DNA of 64,000 bases, from the NCBI RefSeq assembly GCF_000428885.1, contig NZ_AUAU01000008.1, positions 62,001-126,000 on the forward strand, in the 5' to 3' direction. Source of the stretch: Geothrix fermentans DSM 14018 (GTDB lineage: Bacteria > Acidobacteriota > Holophagae > Holophagales > Holophagaceae). The position numbers and the translations under genes are program-made. The notes under the pieces are model-generated. The model saw nothing but the letters and a program-made list of their open reading frames with translations, did not search any database and was not told where the DNA came from. Positions within the stretch are counted from its first letter, which is position 1; each line of letters begins with the position of its first letter. Shown here piece by piece: positions 1-8,260 of this stretch.

Positions 1-964
1 CAAGCTGGCCCATCCCCTGATGACGGGCGCCTCGCCCATGGTCGACGACATGGGCATGGTCAAGCGCCTTGAAGATGCCGGCGCCTCCGCCATCGTGATG
101 CACTCCCTCTTCGAGGAGCAGATCACCCGCGAGGAGCAGGGCATGATCATGGACATGGAGCTCAGCGCGAATTCCAGCGCCGAGGCCATCTCCTTCTTCC
201 CCCAGCCCGACGAGTTCCGCCTCGGGCCCGAAAAGTACCTCGAGCAGCTCCGCCGCATCAAGGAGGCCGTGGCCGTGCCGGTCATCGCCTCCCTGAACGG
301 CACCACGCCCGCAGGCTGGCTGCACTACGGCCAGCTCATGGAGCAGGCCGGGGCCGACGCCCTGGAACTGAACGTCTACTACCTGGCCACGGACCCGAAG
401 GAGTCCGCCGCCGACGTGGAGAAGCGCACCCTGGACGCCGTGCGCGCCGTGAAGGCCCAGGTGAAGATCCCCGTGGCCGTGAAGCTCTCGCCCTTCTTCT
501 CCTCCCTGGCCCACTTCGCCGTGGAGCTGGAAGGCGCGGGCGCCGATGGCCTGGTGCTCTTCAACCGGTTCTTCCAGCCCGACATCAACGTGGAGGAGCT
601 GACGGCCGAGCCCAGCCTGCAGCTCTCGGGCCCCGCCGAGCTGCTGCTCCGCCTGCGCTGGCTGGCGGTGCTGCACCACCACGTGAAGGGCAGTTTGGCT
701 GTCACCGGGGGCGTCCACGACGGCATCGGTGCCCTCAAGGCCGTCATGGCGGGCGCGGACGCCGTGCAGATGGTCTCCGCCCTCCTCATCCACGGCCCCG
801 ACCGGCTGGCCCAGGCCCGGACCACCCTGGCCGAGTGGCTGGAAGAGCACGAGTACGAGTCCCTGGCCCAGGCCAGGGGCAGCATGAGCCTCCAGAAGTG
901 CCCCAGCGCACAGGCCTTCACCCGTGCGAACTACATGCGCATTCTCAATGGGTGGAGGGCCTAG
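1..964 (+). CDS. dihydroorotate dehydrogenase-like protein (5' truncated)
   Basis: The frame is open from the first bases of the window and reads KLAHPLMTGASPMVDD before continuing, so the real start lies upstream. The visible part has the TIM-barrel layout of the class 1 dihydroorotate dehydrogenase superfamily: GASP near the N-terminus, VIASLNG, ALELNVYYL, VAVKLSPFF, and a C-terminal phosphate-binding region VTGGVHDG followed by AGADAVQMVSALL. In this family these parts hold FMN. Stand-alone members of this type are often annotated only as DHOD-like; no pyrD partner or PyrK is visible, so a role in pyrimidine synthesis is not established. The ending at the TAG is clear and is followed by a hairpin. 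Confidence 0.85.
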   Translation, partial: KLAHPLMTGASPMVDDMGMVKRLEDAGASAIVMHSLFEEQITREEQGMIMDMELSANSSAEAISFFPQPDEFRLGPEKYLEQLRRIKEAVAVPVIASLNGTTPAGWLHYGQLMEQAGADALELNVYYLATDPKESAADVEKRTLDAVRAVKAQVKIPVAVKLSPFFSSLAHFAVELEGAGADGLVLFNRFFQPDINVEELTAEPSLQLSGPAELLLRLRWLAVLHHHVKGSLAVTGGVHDGIGALKAVMAGADAVQMVSALLIHGPDRLAQARTTLAEWLEEHEYESLAQARGSMSLQKCPSAQAFTRANYMRILNGWRA

Positions 965-983
965 AATCCCGCTTTTTACCTAT

Positions 984-1009
984 GAGACCCCCGGGCAACC
1001 GGGGGTCTC
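984..1009 (+). terminator. hairpin after the DHOD-like gene
   Basis: Perfect 11-bp stem GAGACCCCCGG/CCGGGGGTCTC with a GCAA tetraloop, 20 bases after the stop codon. There is no T-run on the plus side, so it may be a weak or Rho-assisted terminator or an mRNA 3' stabiliser. Confidence 0.5.
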
Positions 1010-1015
1010 GCGCAT

Positions 1016-1105
1016 TGTGAAAGAAATCACACTCTTTGGATGTGATTGACCTGAATATCGTCTATCATTCTTGATCGAATCATCTTCCATTTCGCGTAGG
1101 TGACC
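1016..1105 (+). promoter_or_regulatory. CRP/FNR-type palindrome and promoter region of the first Rrf2 gene
   Basis: A perfect TGTGA-AAGAAA-TCACA palindrome sits at 1016-1031. Downstream are TTGACC (1047) and TTGATCGAATC, which align loosely with the promoter/leader block found upstream of the second Rrf2 gene and three decaheme cytochrome genes. The likely start codon at 1106 has AGGTGA just upstream. The palindrome is seen directly; its binding by the CRP/FNR-family protein encoded at 52996-53670 is inferred. Confidence 0.55.
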
Positions 1106-1651
1106 ATGCTCCCATTGTCCCAATCCTCCGGTTACGCGGTCCTCGCCATGAGCTGCCTCGAGGATCCCGGCGGCAAGCCCACCCTGGTGGTGGACGTGGC
1201 AGCCCGCACCGGCTTCCCCCGACCCTACCTGTCCAAGATGATCCACAAGCTCGCCAAGGTGGGCCTGGTGATGGCCAAGCGCGGCAACAAGGGCGGCGTG
1301 GTGCTGGCCCTGCCCGCCAAGGAGATCACCCTCGACCTCATCGCCGAGGCCGTGGACGGCTCCGAGTGGCGCAACCAGTGCCTGATCGGCTTCAAGGAGT
1401 GCAGCGACGAGCGGGCCTGCCCCGCCCACACCTTCTGGAAGTCGGAACGCGAGCACATCTACCGCTGCCTGAAGGACATCTCCCTGGAGGAGATCCGCAC
1501 CTTCGAGCAGCAGAGCCGCACCTGGCGCCTCGCGGACGCCCTTCCCGAGAAGAAGCTCAAGCCCAAGCCCAAGAAGGCCGCGAAGCCCGCCGGGGCCAAG
1601 GCCCCCGCCCGCAAGCCCGCCGCCCCCAGGACCATCGCCAAGAAGGCCTGA
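1106..1651 (+). CDS. Rrf2-family transcriptional regulator with basic C-terminal tail
   Basis: About 181 residues. The N-terminal winged helix-turn-helix is typical of Rrf2 (MLPLSQSSGYAVLAM, then YLSKMIHKLAKVGLV, RGNKGGVVLA). Three cysteines follow with spacing C-X6-C-X5-C (CLIGFKEC, then ERAC), close to the Fe-S cluster ligands of IscR and NsrR, so it is probably a cluster-binding redox or NO sensor. The last roughly 30 residues are a Lys/Ala/Pro-rich tail (KPKPKKAAKPAGAK and on) unlike usual Rrf2 proteins and like histone H1 or AlgP tails. I chose ATG 1106 over the in-frame GTG 1100 because it aligns with MLPLSQ of the paralogue at 1702-2148. It converges with that paralogue across a shared terminator. 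Confidence 0.88.
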   Translation: MLPLSQSSGYAVLAMSCLEDPGGKPTLVVDVAARTGFPRPYLSKMIHKLAKVGLVMAKRGNKGGVVLALPAKEITLDLIAEAVDGSEWRNQCLIGFKECSDERACPAHTFWKSEREHIYRCLKDISLEEIRTFEQQSRTWRLADALPEKKLKPKPKKAAKPAGAKAPARKPAAPRTIAKKA

Positions 1652-1667
1652 TCCGGCGTCCGGATGC

Positions 1668-1697
1668 CCGAGGGCCCCGCTTCCGCGGGGCCCTCGG
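1668..1697. terminator. bidirectional terminator between convergent Rrf2 genes
   Basis: 13-bp GC-rich stem CCGAGGGCCCCGC / GCGGGGCCCTCGG with a TTCC loop, followed on the plus strand by TGTTTC. It lies between two convergent stop codons, so it probably serves both transcripts. Confidence 0.75.
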
Positions 1698-1701
1698 TGT
1701 T

Positions 1702-2148
1702 TCAGACGAGACCGTGGTCCGCCCGGAAGCGTTCCACGCCGGGATCCCGATGGCGGGCCATGTCCGCCAGGGTCACGGAGCGCAGGCGCACCAGGATCTC
1801 GTCGAGCGTGCCCTTCCAGTAGTCGTGGAGGACGCAGGGAGTCTCATCAGTGCAGCCCGCCAGGCCCATCAGGCAGCGCTTCCGCCAGGCCACGCCGTCG
1901 ATGGCCTCGGAGAGGTCCTCCAGGGTGATCTCCGCGGCCGGCTTGGCCAGCACGACCCCGCCATGGTGCCCGCGCCGGGCGTGGACCAGGCCCTTCTTCG
2001 CGAGCTTGTGGACGAGCTTGGACAGGTAGGATCTCGGGATGCCCGTGTAATCCGCCACGGACTCCACCAGGACAGGCTGCCCCCCGGGCTCCTGGAGGCA
2101 GCGCATGGCGCGGAGCGCGTAACCGGTGGTCTGGGACAGGGGAAGCAC
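1702..2148 (-). CDS. Rrf2-family transcriptional regulator
   Basis: 148 residues from a GTG start at 2148, chosen because AGGAGG sits 5 bases upstream and the resulting MLPLSQTTGYALRAM matches the convergent paralogue. Winged helix-turn-helix (SYLSKLVHKLAKKGLV, GHHGGVVLAKP) followed by Cys residues C-X6-C-X5-C (CLMGLAGC, ETPC), the probable Fe-S ligands. It lacks the basic tail of its neighbour. Its promoter and 5' leader (2149-2242) are strikingly similar to those of the decaheme genes that follow, which suggests it belongs to, and perhaps controls, the same regulon. An upstream in-frame GTG at 2223 would add 25 residues but has no good ribosome site. Confidence 0.88.
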   Translation of the reverse strand: MLPLSQTTGYALRAMRCLQEPGGQPVLVESVADYTGIPRSYLSKLVHKLAKKGLVHARRGHHGGVVLAKPAAEITLEDLSEAIDGVAWRKRCLMGLAGCTDETPCVLHDYWKGTLDEILVRLRSVTLADMARHRDPGVERFRADHGLV

Positions 2149-2242
2149 ACACACCTCCTGGAAGATCGGTTCCGAGAGACTCTCTTCAATGAGGATCATC
2201 CGGTAATCTAACGAGTCAACCACCCTTGTGACCTAAGTCACC
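2149..2242 (-). promoter_or_regulatory. promoter/leader cassette of second Rrf2 gene with CRP/FNR-type site
   Basis: On the plus strand 2227-2242 reads TGTGA-CCTAAG-TCACC. On the minus strand it is followed by TTGACTCGTTAGATTACCGG, then GATCCTCATTGAAG, then AGGAGG (2154-2159) and the GTG start. The same ordered blocks recur at 5137-5227, 8237-8327 and 11291-11397. Whether TTGACT is a true -35 hexamer is unresolved because no good -10 lies 17 bases on. Confidence 0.6.
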
Positions 2243-2295
2243 ATCAGGGCGGTGCTTGGAAAAAACATTAAGATCATTGGCGTTCAAGGCCGTGA

Positions 2296-2329
2296 AAAAC
2301 GACCCGGGCACCAGGAGGCACCCGGGTCG
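2296..2329 (-). terminator. rho-independent terminator of decaheme gene 1
   Basis: Stem CGACCCGGG/CCCGGGTCG (2300-2308 with 2321-2329). On the minus strand it is followed by TTTTTC. It lies about 60 bases after the stop of the 2387-5002 gene. Confidence 0.8.
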
Positions 2330-2386
2330 CGGTCTTCGTGGAAGGGGCGGAGGAACCCGCCCCTTCCGGGCTGTCGCTAGGGCTGG

Positions 2387-5002
2387 CTAGTGCACCTTGG
2401 CGGGATCGTAGGTGGCGCCTGCGCCGTGGCAGATGCCGCAGGATTCCCCGGCCAGGTTGAGGGTGCTGCGGAGCGCGAGCACCTGGCCGCCGTTCTGGTT
2501 CATGTGGGCCTTGGCGATGGTGCTGTCGTGGCAGCTGACGCAGGCGGCCGTGAAGGGCGTGGTCACCAGGTCGTTCGCATTGTTGGTCGTCAGCGCGGCC
2601 TTGGCATCTGCCGGCGTGCGGCTGACACCATTGAGGAACACGCCGTTGTCCGCTTCCTGGCGGGAGGCCAGAGCATTGGCGGGCACCGCGCTGTAGCCGG
2701 TGGGCGTATGGCAGCTCTGGCAGTTGCTCAGGATGCCCGGGAAGCCGATGTTGGCGCCGTCGATCAGGGCGATGGCCGAGGGCGTCCGGTCGCGGGCGAT
2801 CTTGATGGACGTGGTGCGGTCCTTCCCGGCATGGAGGCCGTGGATCATGTCCTTGAAGTTGTTGGTGACCTGCGGGAAGGCCAGCGCGGCGTTCGGCAGG
2901 GTCTTGTCGAACTTCCAGGCGGTGAGGATGGCCTGGTCGGCGGCCGTGAAGGCATAGGCCTGGAGAGCGGTGTCGGCGATGCCGCGGCCGCTGGTGGTCA
3001 GGCCCGGAACGTGGCACTGGACACAGACCTGGACTTCGTAGACGCGGTTGCCGCCGTGGCCTTCGAACCACTCGTGGCACTTGGCGCACTTGGCGGAATC
3101 GATGACGGTGCGGCGGACGCTGTCGCCGGTCACGGGCTTGATGACCGAGATGGCGTGGCGGGCGACGTTACCCGTGGCGATGACCTGGGTGAAGTAGCCC
3201 TGCAGCGAGACAGAGCGCATCTTCGCGCCGACCGGGAAGATCTTCGTGCCCACCAGGTTGGCGGTGTAGTAGCCGCTGGCATCAGGCCCGGAGAGGGTCC
3301 CGCGGGTGGCGGCGTAGTTGGGATCCAGCAGGTTGGCGATGGAGACGCTGATGGGCTGGAAGTTGGAGGAGCCGCTGCCGAGGTTGTTGTAGTCGGCCGG
3401 AGCGGCCACGCCGTCCTGAGGCATTGCATAGGCCAGCAGGAAGGAAGGTGAACCCGTGAAGCCGTCCAGGGGGTTGGCCATGGCGGCGGCGGGGGCCAGG
3501 AAGGTGGCGTCGGCGCCATCCACCTTGACCTTGAAGACCACGGTCGCGGTGGTGTCGGTGGCCGCGGCGGACTTGATCTCGTAGGTGACGTTCTTCAGGC
3601 CCGCGGGGATGGCCGGGTTGTTGGGCGTCACGTTGTTGGCCATGTGGTAGGTCTTGATCGCGTCCGAGGTGTGGCAGATGGTGCAGGCCTGGTCGTCGGT
3701 CAGGGGGACGTTGGTGCCCGGCATGTGGTTGATGCCCGTGGCGAAGTCCACGCCGTCATGGCAGGAGCCGCAGGCCAGGCGGGTGGGCTTGACGCTCCAG
3801 TTGGCGGCCTGGGGGACATCCGAGTGGCACTTGGCGCACATCTTCTGCCCGCCATCCAGGATGGAGTAGCCGATGTTGTTGTAGAGGACGTTCGCGTAGT
3901 TGTAGCCGGTCTTGGTCAGTTCCTTGCCCATGTGGATCTGGTGGACCATGGTGGGGAAGTCGCCGGCGGCCTTGCCATTGATCTTGTAGGTGCTGCCGCT
4001 GAAGCCGGTGGCGGTGGTGGTGGCTTCGGCGCGGCCGAACTTGCGCTGGTCCGTGTGGCAGACCACGCAGTAGCGCGCTTCCACCCGGCCGCCGCCGTGG
4101 AAGGCGAGCTTCCCGTGGCATTCGTTGCAGCGGTTGATGGAGACGACGTCGCGGATGTCCGTACCGGCCGCCACGGGGGCACCGGTGGAGGGCACGAAGT
4201 CGTAGATCACATTGATGGGGTTCTCCATGGCCACGCCCGGGGTGAGCGTCACGCCGTCGGGCGTGTTGCTGCCGGTGCCAGGGGCGTTGCCCGAGAACTG
4301 CAGGGTGATGCGGTGGACGAGCGTGGGCGCGTAAGCCACGTCACCCAGGTCGGCCTTGACGCTGGGAGCCGTGTAGGTAGCCGCGTCCAGGGCCGCCTGG
4401 GTCTTGGTGATGTCGCGGTAGAAGGTGTACTTGTAGGTGCCGTCGCCGTTGTCCACCAGGGTGCCGGTGTTGTCGGTGGTGGGCGTGGTGGGGCCGGCCG
4501 GAACGGCGGCGCCGGTGGAGGCCTTGATCGCCGGCACGGAGGTCACGATGTAGCTGACCCACTTGCTGGGGGCCTTGGAGGTGGCATCCTCGGGCACCAG
4601 CTTCGCGATGGCGAAGGCCAGGTTGGGATAGCTGCTCAGGGTGGCGAGGTTGCCGCTCCGATCGGGGACGGTGCTCTTCGACGTGACTGCGCCGAGGCCC
4701 ACGATGGGCGTGCCTGCGGCGTCCGTGAGCTTGAAGTTCACGACCGGGGCGGCGCCCATGGTGACGGAGGTGATCGTGCCGGTGGGCTTGAGGGCGGTCC
4801 ACTGCTCCGCGGACAGCTTGGACACATCCAGCTTGGGGGTGGCGTTGGTGCCGTTGGTCCCGTTGGTCCCGTTGGTCCCGTTGGTGCCGTTGGTGCCGTT
4901 CAGGCCGGCGGGACCGGTCTTCCCGTCGCAGGCGATCAGCCCCAGGAGGACGGCCGTGGCGGCGATGGCGCCACAGAGATGTTTCAAAGGTCGTTGTTGC
5001 AT
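2387..5002 (-). CDS. OmcA/MtrC-type decaheme c-type cytochrome lipoprotein (decaheme 1)
   Basis: 871 residues. A lipoprotein signal peptide ends in LGLIAC (lipobox Cys about 25), then a collagen-like Gly-X-Y stretch with six GTN triplets. Ten CXXCH motifs fall in two pentaheme groups, about residues 292-444 (CNECH, CVVCH, CAKCH, CGSCH, CTICH) and 639-859 (CAKCH, CVQCH, CQSCH, CVSCH, CGICH). They are separated by about 190 residues without hemes, as in the four-domain MtrC/OmcA fold. Such proteins sit on the outer-membrane surface and pass electrons to minerals or shuttles. Start ATG has AGGAGG 7 bases upstream. It has its own promoter cassette and terminator, so it is probably a monocistronic unit, the most diverged of the four decahemes here. 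Confidence 0.93.
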   Translation of the reverse strand: MQQRPLKHLCGAIAATAVLLGLIACDGKTGPAGLNGTNGTNGTNGTNGTNGTNATPKLDVSKLSAEQWTALKPTGTITSVTMGAAPVVNFKLTDAAGTPIVGLGAVTSKSTVPDRSGNLATLSSYPNLAFAIAKLVPEDATSKAPSKWVSYIVTSVPAIKASTGAAVPAGPTTPTTDNTGTLVDNGDGTYKYTFYRDITKTQAALDAATYTAPSVKADLGDVAYAPTLVHRITLQFSGNAPGTGSNTPDGVTLTPGVAMENPINVIYDFVPSTGAPVAAGTDIRDVVSINRCNECHGKLAFHGGGRVEARYCVVCHTDQRKFGRAEATTTATGFSGSTYKINGKAAGDFPTMVHQIHMGKELTKTGYNYANVLYNNIGYSILDGGQKMCAKCHSDVPQAANWSVKPTRLACGSCHDGVDFATGINHMPGTNVPLTDDQACTICHTSDAIKTYHMANNVTPNNPAIPAGLKNVTYEIKSAAATDTTATVVFKVKVDGADATFLAPAAAMANPLDGFTGSPSFLLAYAMPQDGVAAPADYNNLGSGSSNFQPISVSIANLLDPNYAATRGTLSGPDASGYYTANLVGTKIFPVGAKMRSVSLQGYFTQVIATGNVARHAISVIKPVTGDSVRRTVIDSAKCAKCHEWFEGHGGNRVYEVQVCVQCHVPGLTTSGRGIADTALQAYAFTAADQAILTAWKFDKTLPNAALAFPQVTNNFKDMIHGLHAGKDRTTSIKIARDRTPSAIALIDGANIGFPGILSNCQSCHTPTGYSAVPANALASRQEADNGVFLNGVSRTPADAKAALTTNNANDLVTTPFTAACVSCHDSTIAKAHMNQNGGQVLALRSTLNLAGESCGICHGAGATYDPAKVH

Positions 5003-5005
5003 GCT

Positions 5006-5137
5006 TCATCCTCCTGCTGGGGATTCAAGCTGCGGTTGTGGGGGTAGGGGTAAGGAGCGCTCCTCTGGACCGGAGGGACTCGCGGATCCGGCACGGGAAC
5101 CCGGCGCTGGCTTCTGCCTGTGACACTGGGAACACAC
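5006..5137 (-). other. possible leader ORF with one CXXCH motif upstream of decaheme 1
   Basis: A 43-codon frame starts at GTG 5137, three bases after GGGAGG, reads MCSQCHRQKPAPGSRAG and onwards, and ends with TGA only three bases before the decaheme ATG, overlapping its ribosome site. The position suits translational coupling. It carries CSQCH, but no signal peptide, so heme attachment is unlikely. It could equally be the decayed 5' end of a copied Rrf2 gene. Not proven to be translated. Confidence 0.3.
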
Positions 5138-5227
5138 ACGCCTCCCGGGAGAGAGTTCCGTCAGGGATTCGTCAATGATGATCAATCGGTAATTTAATGA
5201 GTCAAGCCCCTTGTGACCCTAGTCACC
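5137..5227 (-). promoter_or_regulatory. promoter/leader cassette of decaheme 1
   Basis: Plus-strand 5212-5227 reads TGTGA-CCCTAG-TCACC. Minus-strand order afterwards: TTGACTCATTAAATTACCG, GATCATCATTGACGAATCC, GGAAC, GGGAGGCGTGTG. This matches the second Rrf2 gene block by block. The adjoining 5228-5330 is AT-richer, with a tandem AATAGGT-AATAGGT and no gene that I can support. Confidence 0.6.
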
Positions 5228-5330
5228 ACCTGGATTTGGATTAGAAAAAACAAGTGATTTTCAATAGGTAATAGGTCCTTTCTTACCTTTTGTTAAGAGG
5301 CCAAAAGGTCCGCTTTGCGGAGAACTCCCA

Positions 5331-5364
5331 TGACAAAAGAGGACCCGGCCGGGGCCGGGTCCTC
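5331..5364 (-). terminator. rho-independent terminator of decaheme 2
   Basis: 12-bp perfect stem GAGGACCCGGCC/GGCCGGGTCCTC (5339-5350 with 5353-5364), followed on the minus strand by TTTTGTCA. It lies 48 bases after the stop of the 5412-8072 gene. Confidence 0.8.
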
Positions 5365-5411
5365 CTTGAGCGCGGGTGGTGGCGCCGGGGCGCTGGCCCC
5401 GGCGGGGGATG

Positions 5412-8072
5412 TCACTTGAAGGTCATGTGGACCGTCTTGATGTCCGCGGTGCGGCCGGAGCCGTGGCAGACGAGGCACTGCTCCATCCGGGTGGCCAGGA
5501 CGGCGCGGGTTTCGTTGATGGTCGCCCCATTGCCCCTCATGTGGGCCACTGCGGCCTGGTTGTCATGGCAGGCGAAGCAGGCGGCCGTGATGGGCGAGAC
5601 GACGAGGGTGTTGGACGTGGCTTCCGTGCTGACTCCCGTGGTGCTCGCGAAGGAGAACTGGGTGCCGTAGTTCCCCCAGCTGACGAAGGGCGAGTAGTAG
5701 TTCCCGAAGGGCTCATTGCCCGTGGTGACCACCGGCAGGGTGGACCCGGCGGGGAGGAGCGTCCCGTCCACGGCCTTCATGTAGTCGCCATAGGCCGTGG
5801 TGGAGGGCAGGAGGTTCGGGACCACGGAGGCCGTGGCGGACAGGTCGTAGGTGCCGGACAGGTGGCAGGCCTCGCAGTTGTTCAGGATGGCCGGATAGGT
5901 CGGCTTCCAGAGCTGTGTGACGTCGGCGTGCCAGGAGAACTTGTTCTCGCGGACCGCGGAGGCATGCAGGGCATGGATGGAATCCTTGGCGTTCACGCTC
6001 CAGCCGTTGTTGGCCCGGTTCACCGTGTGGCAGAAGGTGCAGGAGACGGCGTCGTTCCGCTGGCCGGCATGGTAGACCTTCGAGGTGAAGATGCCGAGCG
6101 TCGCGTGGCAGTCATTGCACTTGGCGTTGCTGACGATGGTCCGGCGGGCCGCCTGGGTGGCGAAGCCGGCAGGCAGTGTGCCGCTGACGAGCTTGGTGAC
6201 GTTGGGGGCCGGGACACTCACGCCGCCCTGCATCTTCCCGTCGGTGTTGTAGGCGTAGCCCGCCACGTTGGTCTGGGTGAGCGGCTGGCCCGTGGGAAGG
6301 TTGTAGGAGTAGCCGATGCCGCCGGTGATCATGGTGGCGGTGGTGGGGATGACCAGGTTCTTGATGGTCAGGGTGTAGTAGCCGCTGGCGTCGGGGCCCG
6401 TCATGTCGCTGGTGGTGACGGTCCTGTTCCAGACGTTGCGGATGGAGACGCTGGTGGAGGCGTTGTAGTCGCCGGGCTTGGCGATGCCGTCCTGGGGTAC
6501 GGCGAAGACGATGTAGGCGGAGGGCCCGCCCACGAAGTTCGGGAGCAGTTCGACGGTCCCGTCGGCGGCGGCGGGCTGGGCGTTGAAGGCCGCGGCGGCG
6601 CCGTCGAGGAGGAACCGGAACTTGAAGACCGGCTGGGCGCTGGCATTGAGGGTGACGCTGGCCAGGTCCCAGGTGGGCTTCACCGCGCCGGCGGGCAGGT
6701 TGCCGGTGTAGCCGGCCACGAAGGAGGCATTGGTGTTCTTGTTCGTGCCGCCGTTCAGGAAGTTGTTCGGGTCGGGCGAGACCACGGGCACATGCATGAG
6801 CTTGATGCCGGCGGTGCCGTGGCAGGAGGAGCAGTTCACATCGGAAGTGGCGGCACCACCCGGATGGTTGGCGCCGGTGGCCCAGACGATGGCGTCATGG
6901 CAGGCGCCGCAGGCCAGCCGGCTGGGGGCGGTATTCCAGTTGTCGCCCTGGGGGGCCACGGCGGCGCTGTGGCACTTCACGCAGTTCCGCTGGTCCTGCG
7001 GGTAGGTGGTGTGGTTGTACCGGACGCCGAACTGGTTGTAGCCCTGGTAGTAGAGCTCTTCGCCCATGTGGATCTTGTGGATCATGTTGGGGAAGTTGGG
7101 CAGGCCCATGCCCTGGAGCCGCGCCGTGTAGACGCCGTAGGCCCCGGGAACCAGGGTGGTGCCGCTGGCCGGCATGGACTCGGTGCTGCCGTACTTGTGC
7201 TGCTCCGTGTGGCACACCACGCAGAGGCGCACATCATGGACGGGCGGGAAGTAGTTGGCATGGAACGCGAGCTTGGTGTGGCAGCTGTTGCAGCCGGCCT
7301 GGTCCGCGATCACGCGCTGGGGATCCGTGGCGACCACCGCCTTGCCCGTGGAGGGGATGAAGTCATAGGAGAGGTTGGCCGAGCCCAGGGCCTGCACGGT
7401 GGTGCCCGGCTTGGCGCCGCCCGCCATGATGATCAGCCGGTGGGTGGCGTCCGGCTTGTAGGTCAGGTCGTCCAGGTCGGCTTTGAGGTGGGTGGCATCG
7501 TCGGTGGTGGCATCCACGTAGCCTTTGACCTTGGTGATGTCGAGGGCGAAGGTGTAGGTGTACGTGCCGTCGAGGTTGTCCTTCAGGACGCCGTCATTCT
7601 CATGCTCGGCGAAACCCGGCTTGGCGACCTGCCCGGCCGCCGGCGTCTCGGTGACGACGTAGTTGACCCACCGGCTGGGGCTCTTGGTGGTGGTGTCGGC
7701 GGGAACCAGCTTGGCGATGCTGAAGCCGAAGTTGGGGTACTTCCCGTTCGCCGCTTTCTGGGCCAGGCCGCTGACCGGCGTGCCCTTGGCATCCGTGAGG
7801 GTGAAGGTCACCACCGGCGCGCCGCCCATGGTGACGCTGTTGATGGTGCCCTGGAGGGAAAGCTGGGCCCACTCGGCATCGCTCAGCTGAGCGGCGTTCA
7901 CGGTGATGACCGCATTGGTGCCGTTGGTGCCGTTCGTGCCGTTGGTGCCGTTGGTGCCGTTGATGCCGTTGGCGCCAGCCGCGCCGGTCTTGCCGTCACA
8001 GGCGACCATCGCCAGGAGCAGGGCCGAGGCGGCGAGGGCGCCCGCGAACTGTTTCAGGGGTCGGTGTTGCAT
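5412..8072 (-). CDS. OmcA/MtrC-type decaheme c-type cytochrome lipoprotein (decaheme 2)
   Basis: 886 residues. The lipobox is LLAMVAC, followed by DGKT and Gly-X-Y triplets (GAA GAN GIN, then GTN five times). Ten CXXCH motifs in order: CNSCH, CVVCH, CVKCH, CGACH, CSSCH, then a heme-free central domain, then CNDCH, CTFCH, CEACH, CFACH, CLVCH. Aromatic and Gly/Ser-rich beta segments between the groups match the split-barrel domains of the MtrC family. Expected place: outer-membrane surface, electron transfer to extracellular acceptors. Start ATG has GGAGGA about 8 bases upstream. The C-terminal QCLVCHGSGRT and TADIKTVHMTFK end is shared almost word for word with decaheme 3 and 4, so these three form one paralogue group. 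Confidence 0.93.
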   Translation of the reverse strand: MQHRPLKQFAGALAASALLLAMVACDGKTGAAGANGINGTNGTNGTNGTNGTNAVITVNAAQLSDAEWAQLSLQGTINSVTMGGAPVVTFTLTDAKGTPVSGLAQKAANGKYPNFGFSIAKLVPADTTTKSPSRWVNYVVTETPAAGQVAKPGFAEHENDGVLKDNLDGTYTYTFALDITKVKGYVDATTDDATHLKADLDDLTYKPDATHRLIIMAGGAKPGTTVQALGSANLSYDFIPSTGKAVVATDPQRVIADQAGCNSCHTKLAFHANYFPPVHDVRLCVVCHTEQHKYGSTESMPASGTTLVPGAYGVYTARLQGMGLPNFPNMIHKIHMGEELYYQGYNQFGVRYNHTTYPQDQRNCVKCHSAAVAPQGDNWNTAPSRLACGACHDAIVWATGANHPGGAATSDVNCSSCHGTAGIKLMHVPVVSPDPNNFLNGGTNKNTNASFVAGYTGNLPAGAVKPTWDLASVTLNASAQPVFKFRFLLDGAAAAFNAQPAAADGTVELLPNFVGGPSAYIVFAVPQDGIAKPGDYNASTSVSIRNVWNRTVTTSDMTGPDASGYYTLTIKNLVIPTTATMITGGIGYSYNLPTGQPLTQTNVAGYAYNTDGKMQGGVSVPAPNVTKLVSGTLPAGFATQAARRTIVSNAKCNDCHATLGIFTSKVYHAGQRNDAVSCTFCHTVNRANNGWSVNAKDSIHALHASAVRENKFSWHADVTQLWKPTYPAILNNCEACHLSGTYDLSATASVVPNLLPSTTAYGDYMKAVDGTLLPAGSTLPVVTTGNEPFGNYYSPFVSWGNYGTQFSFASTTGVSTEATSNTLVVSPITAACFACHDNQAAVAHMRGNGATINETRAVLATRMEQCLVCHGSGRTADIKTVHMTFK

Positions 8073-8260
8073 GGTTCTTCCTCCTCCGGGTAGGGGACTG
8101 CAAGGGGTTCAGGCGGGCTGCATGCGGGGTGGGCGCGTTGCCCGATGCCACCGGCCAGCCGGGCCTTTTCCCGTCCCCCGCCCCTCGGGGCGGAGGGGGC
8201 GCGGGGCATGGCCGGCGGTTCGTGGCATGGGAAGCACACCTCCTCGGGTTGCAACTCCAT
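8054..8260 (-). other. possible leader ORF with CXXCH upstream of and overlapping decaheme 2
   Basis: An open frame from ATG 8260 reads MELQPEEVCFPCHEPPAMPR and ends at 8054, overlapping the decaheme start by 19 bases in another frame. The CFPCH motif sits at the same alignment position as CSQCH in the leader of decaheme 1 and the first codons of the second Rrf2 gene. There is no clear ribosome site for the ATG; a GTG at 8239 lies inside GAGGAGG. Coding status is doubtful. Confidence 0.2.

Noticed and set aside
2149-2223. Translation of the upstream part of the second Rrf2 gene (VDSLDYRMILI) as a real N-terminal extension, since the same peptide can be read before decaheme 2
   Set aside because: The reading is broken by a stop in the decaheme 3 copy and the DNA contains the promoter-like block; DNA-level conservation explains it better.
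4843-4908. Tandem 9-bp repeats in decaheme 1 considered as a CRISPR or satellite array
   Set aside because: There are no spacers, and the repeats encode Gly-Thr-Asn triplets in frame in all four paralogues.
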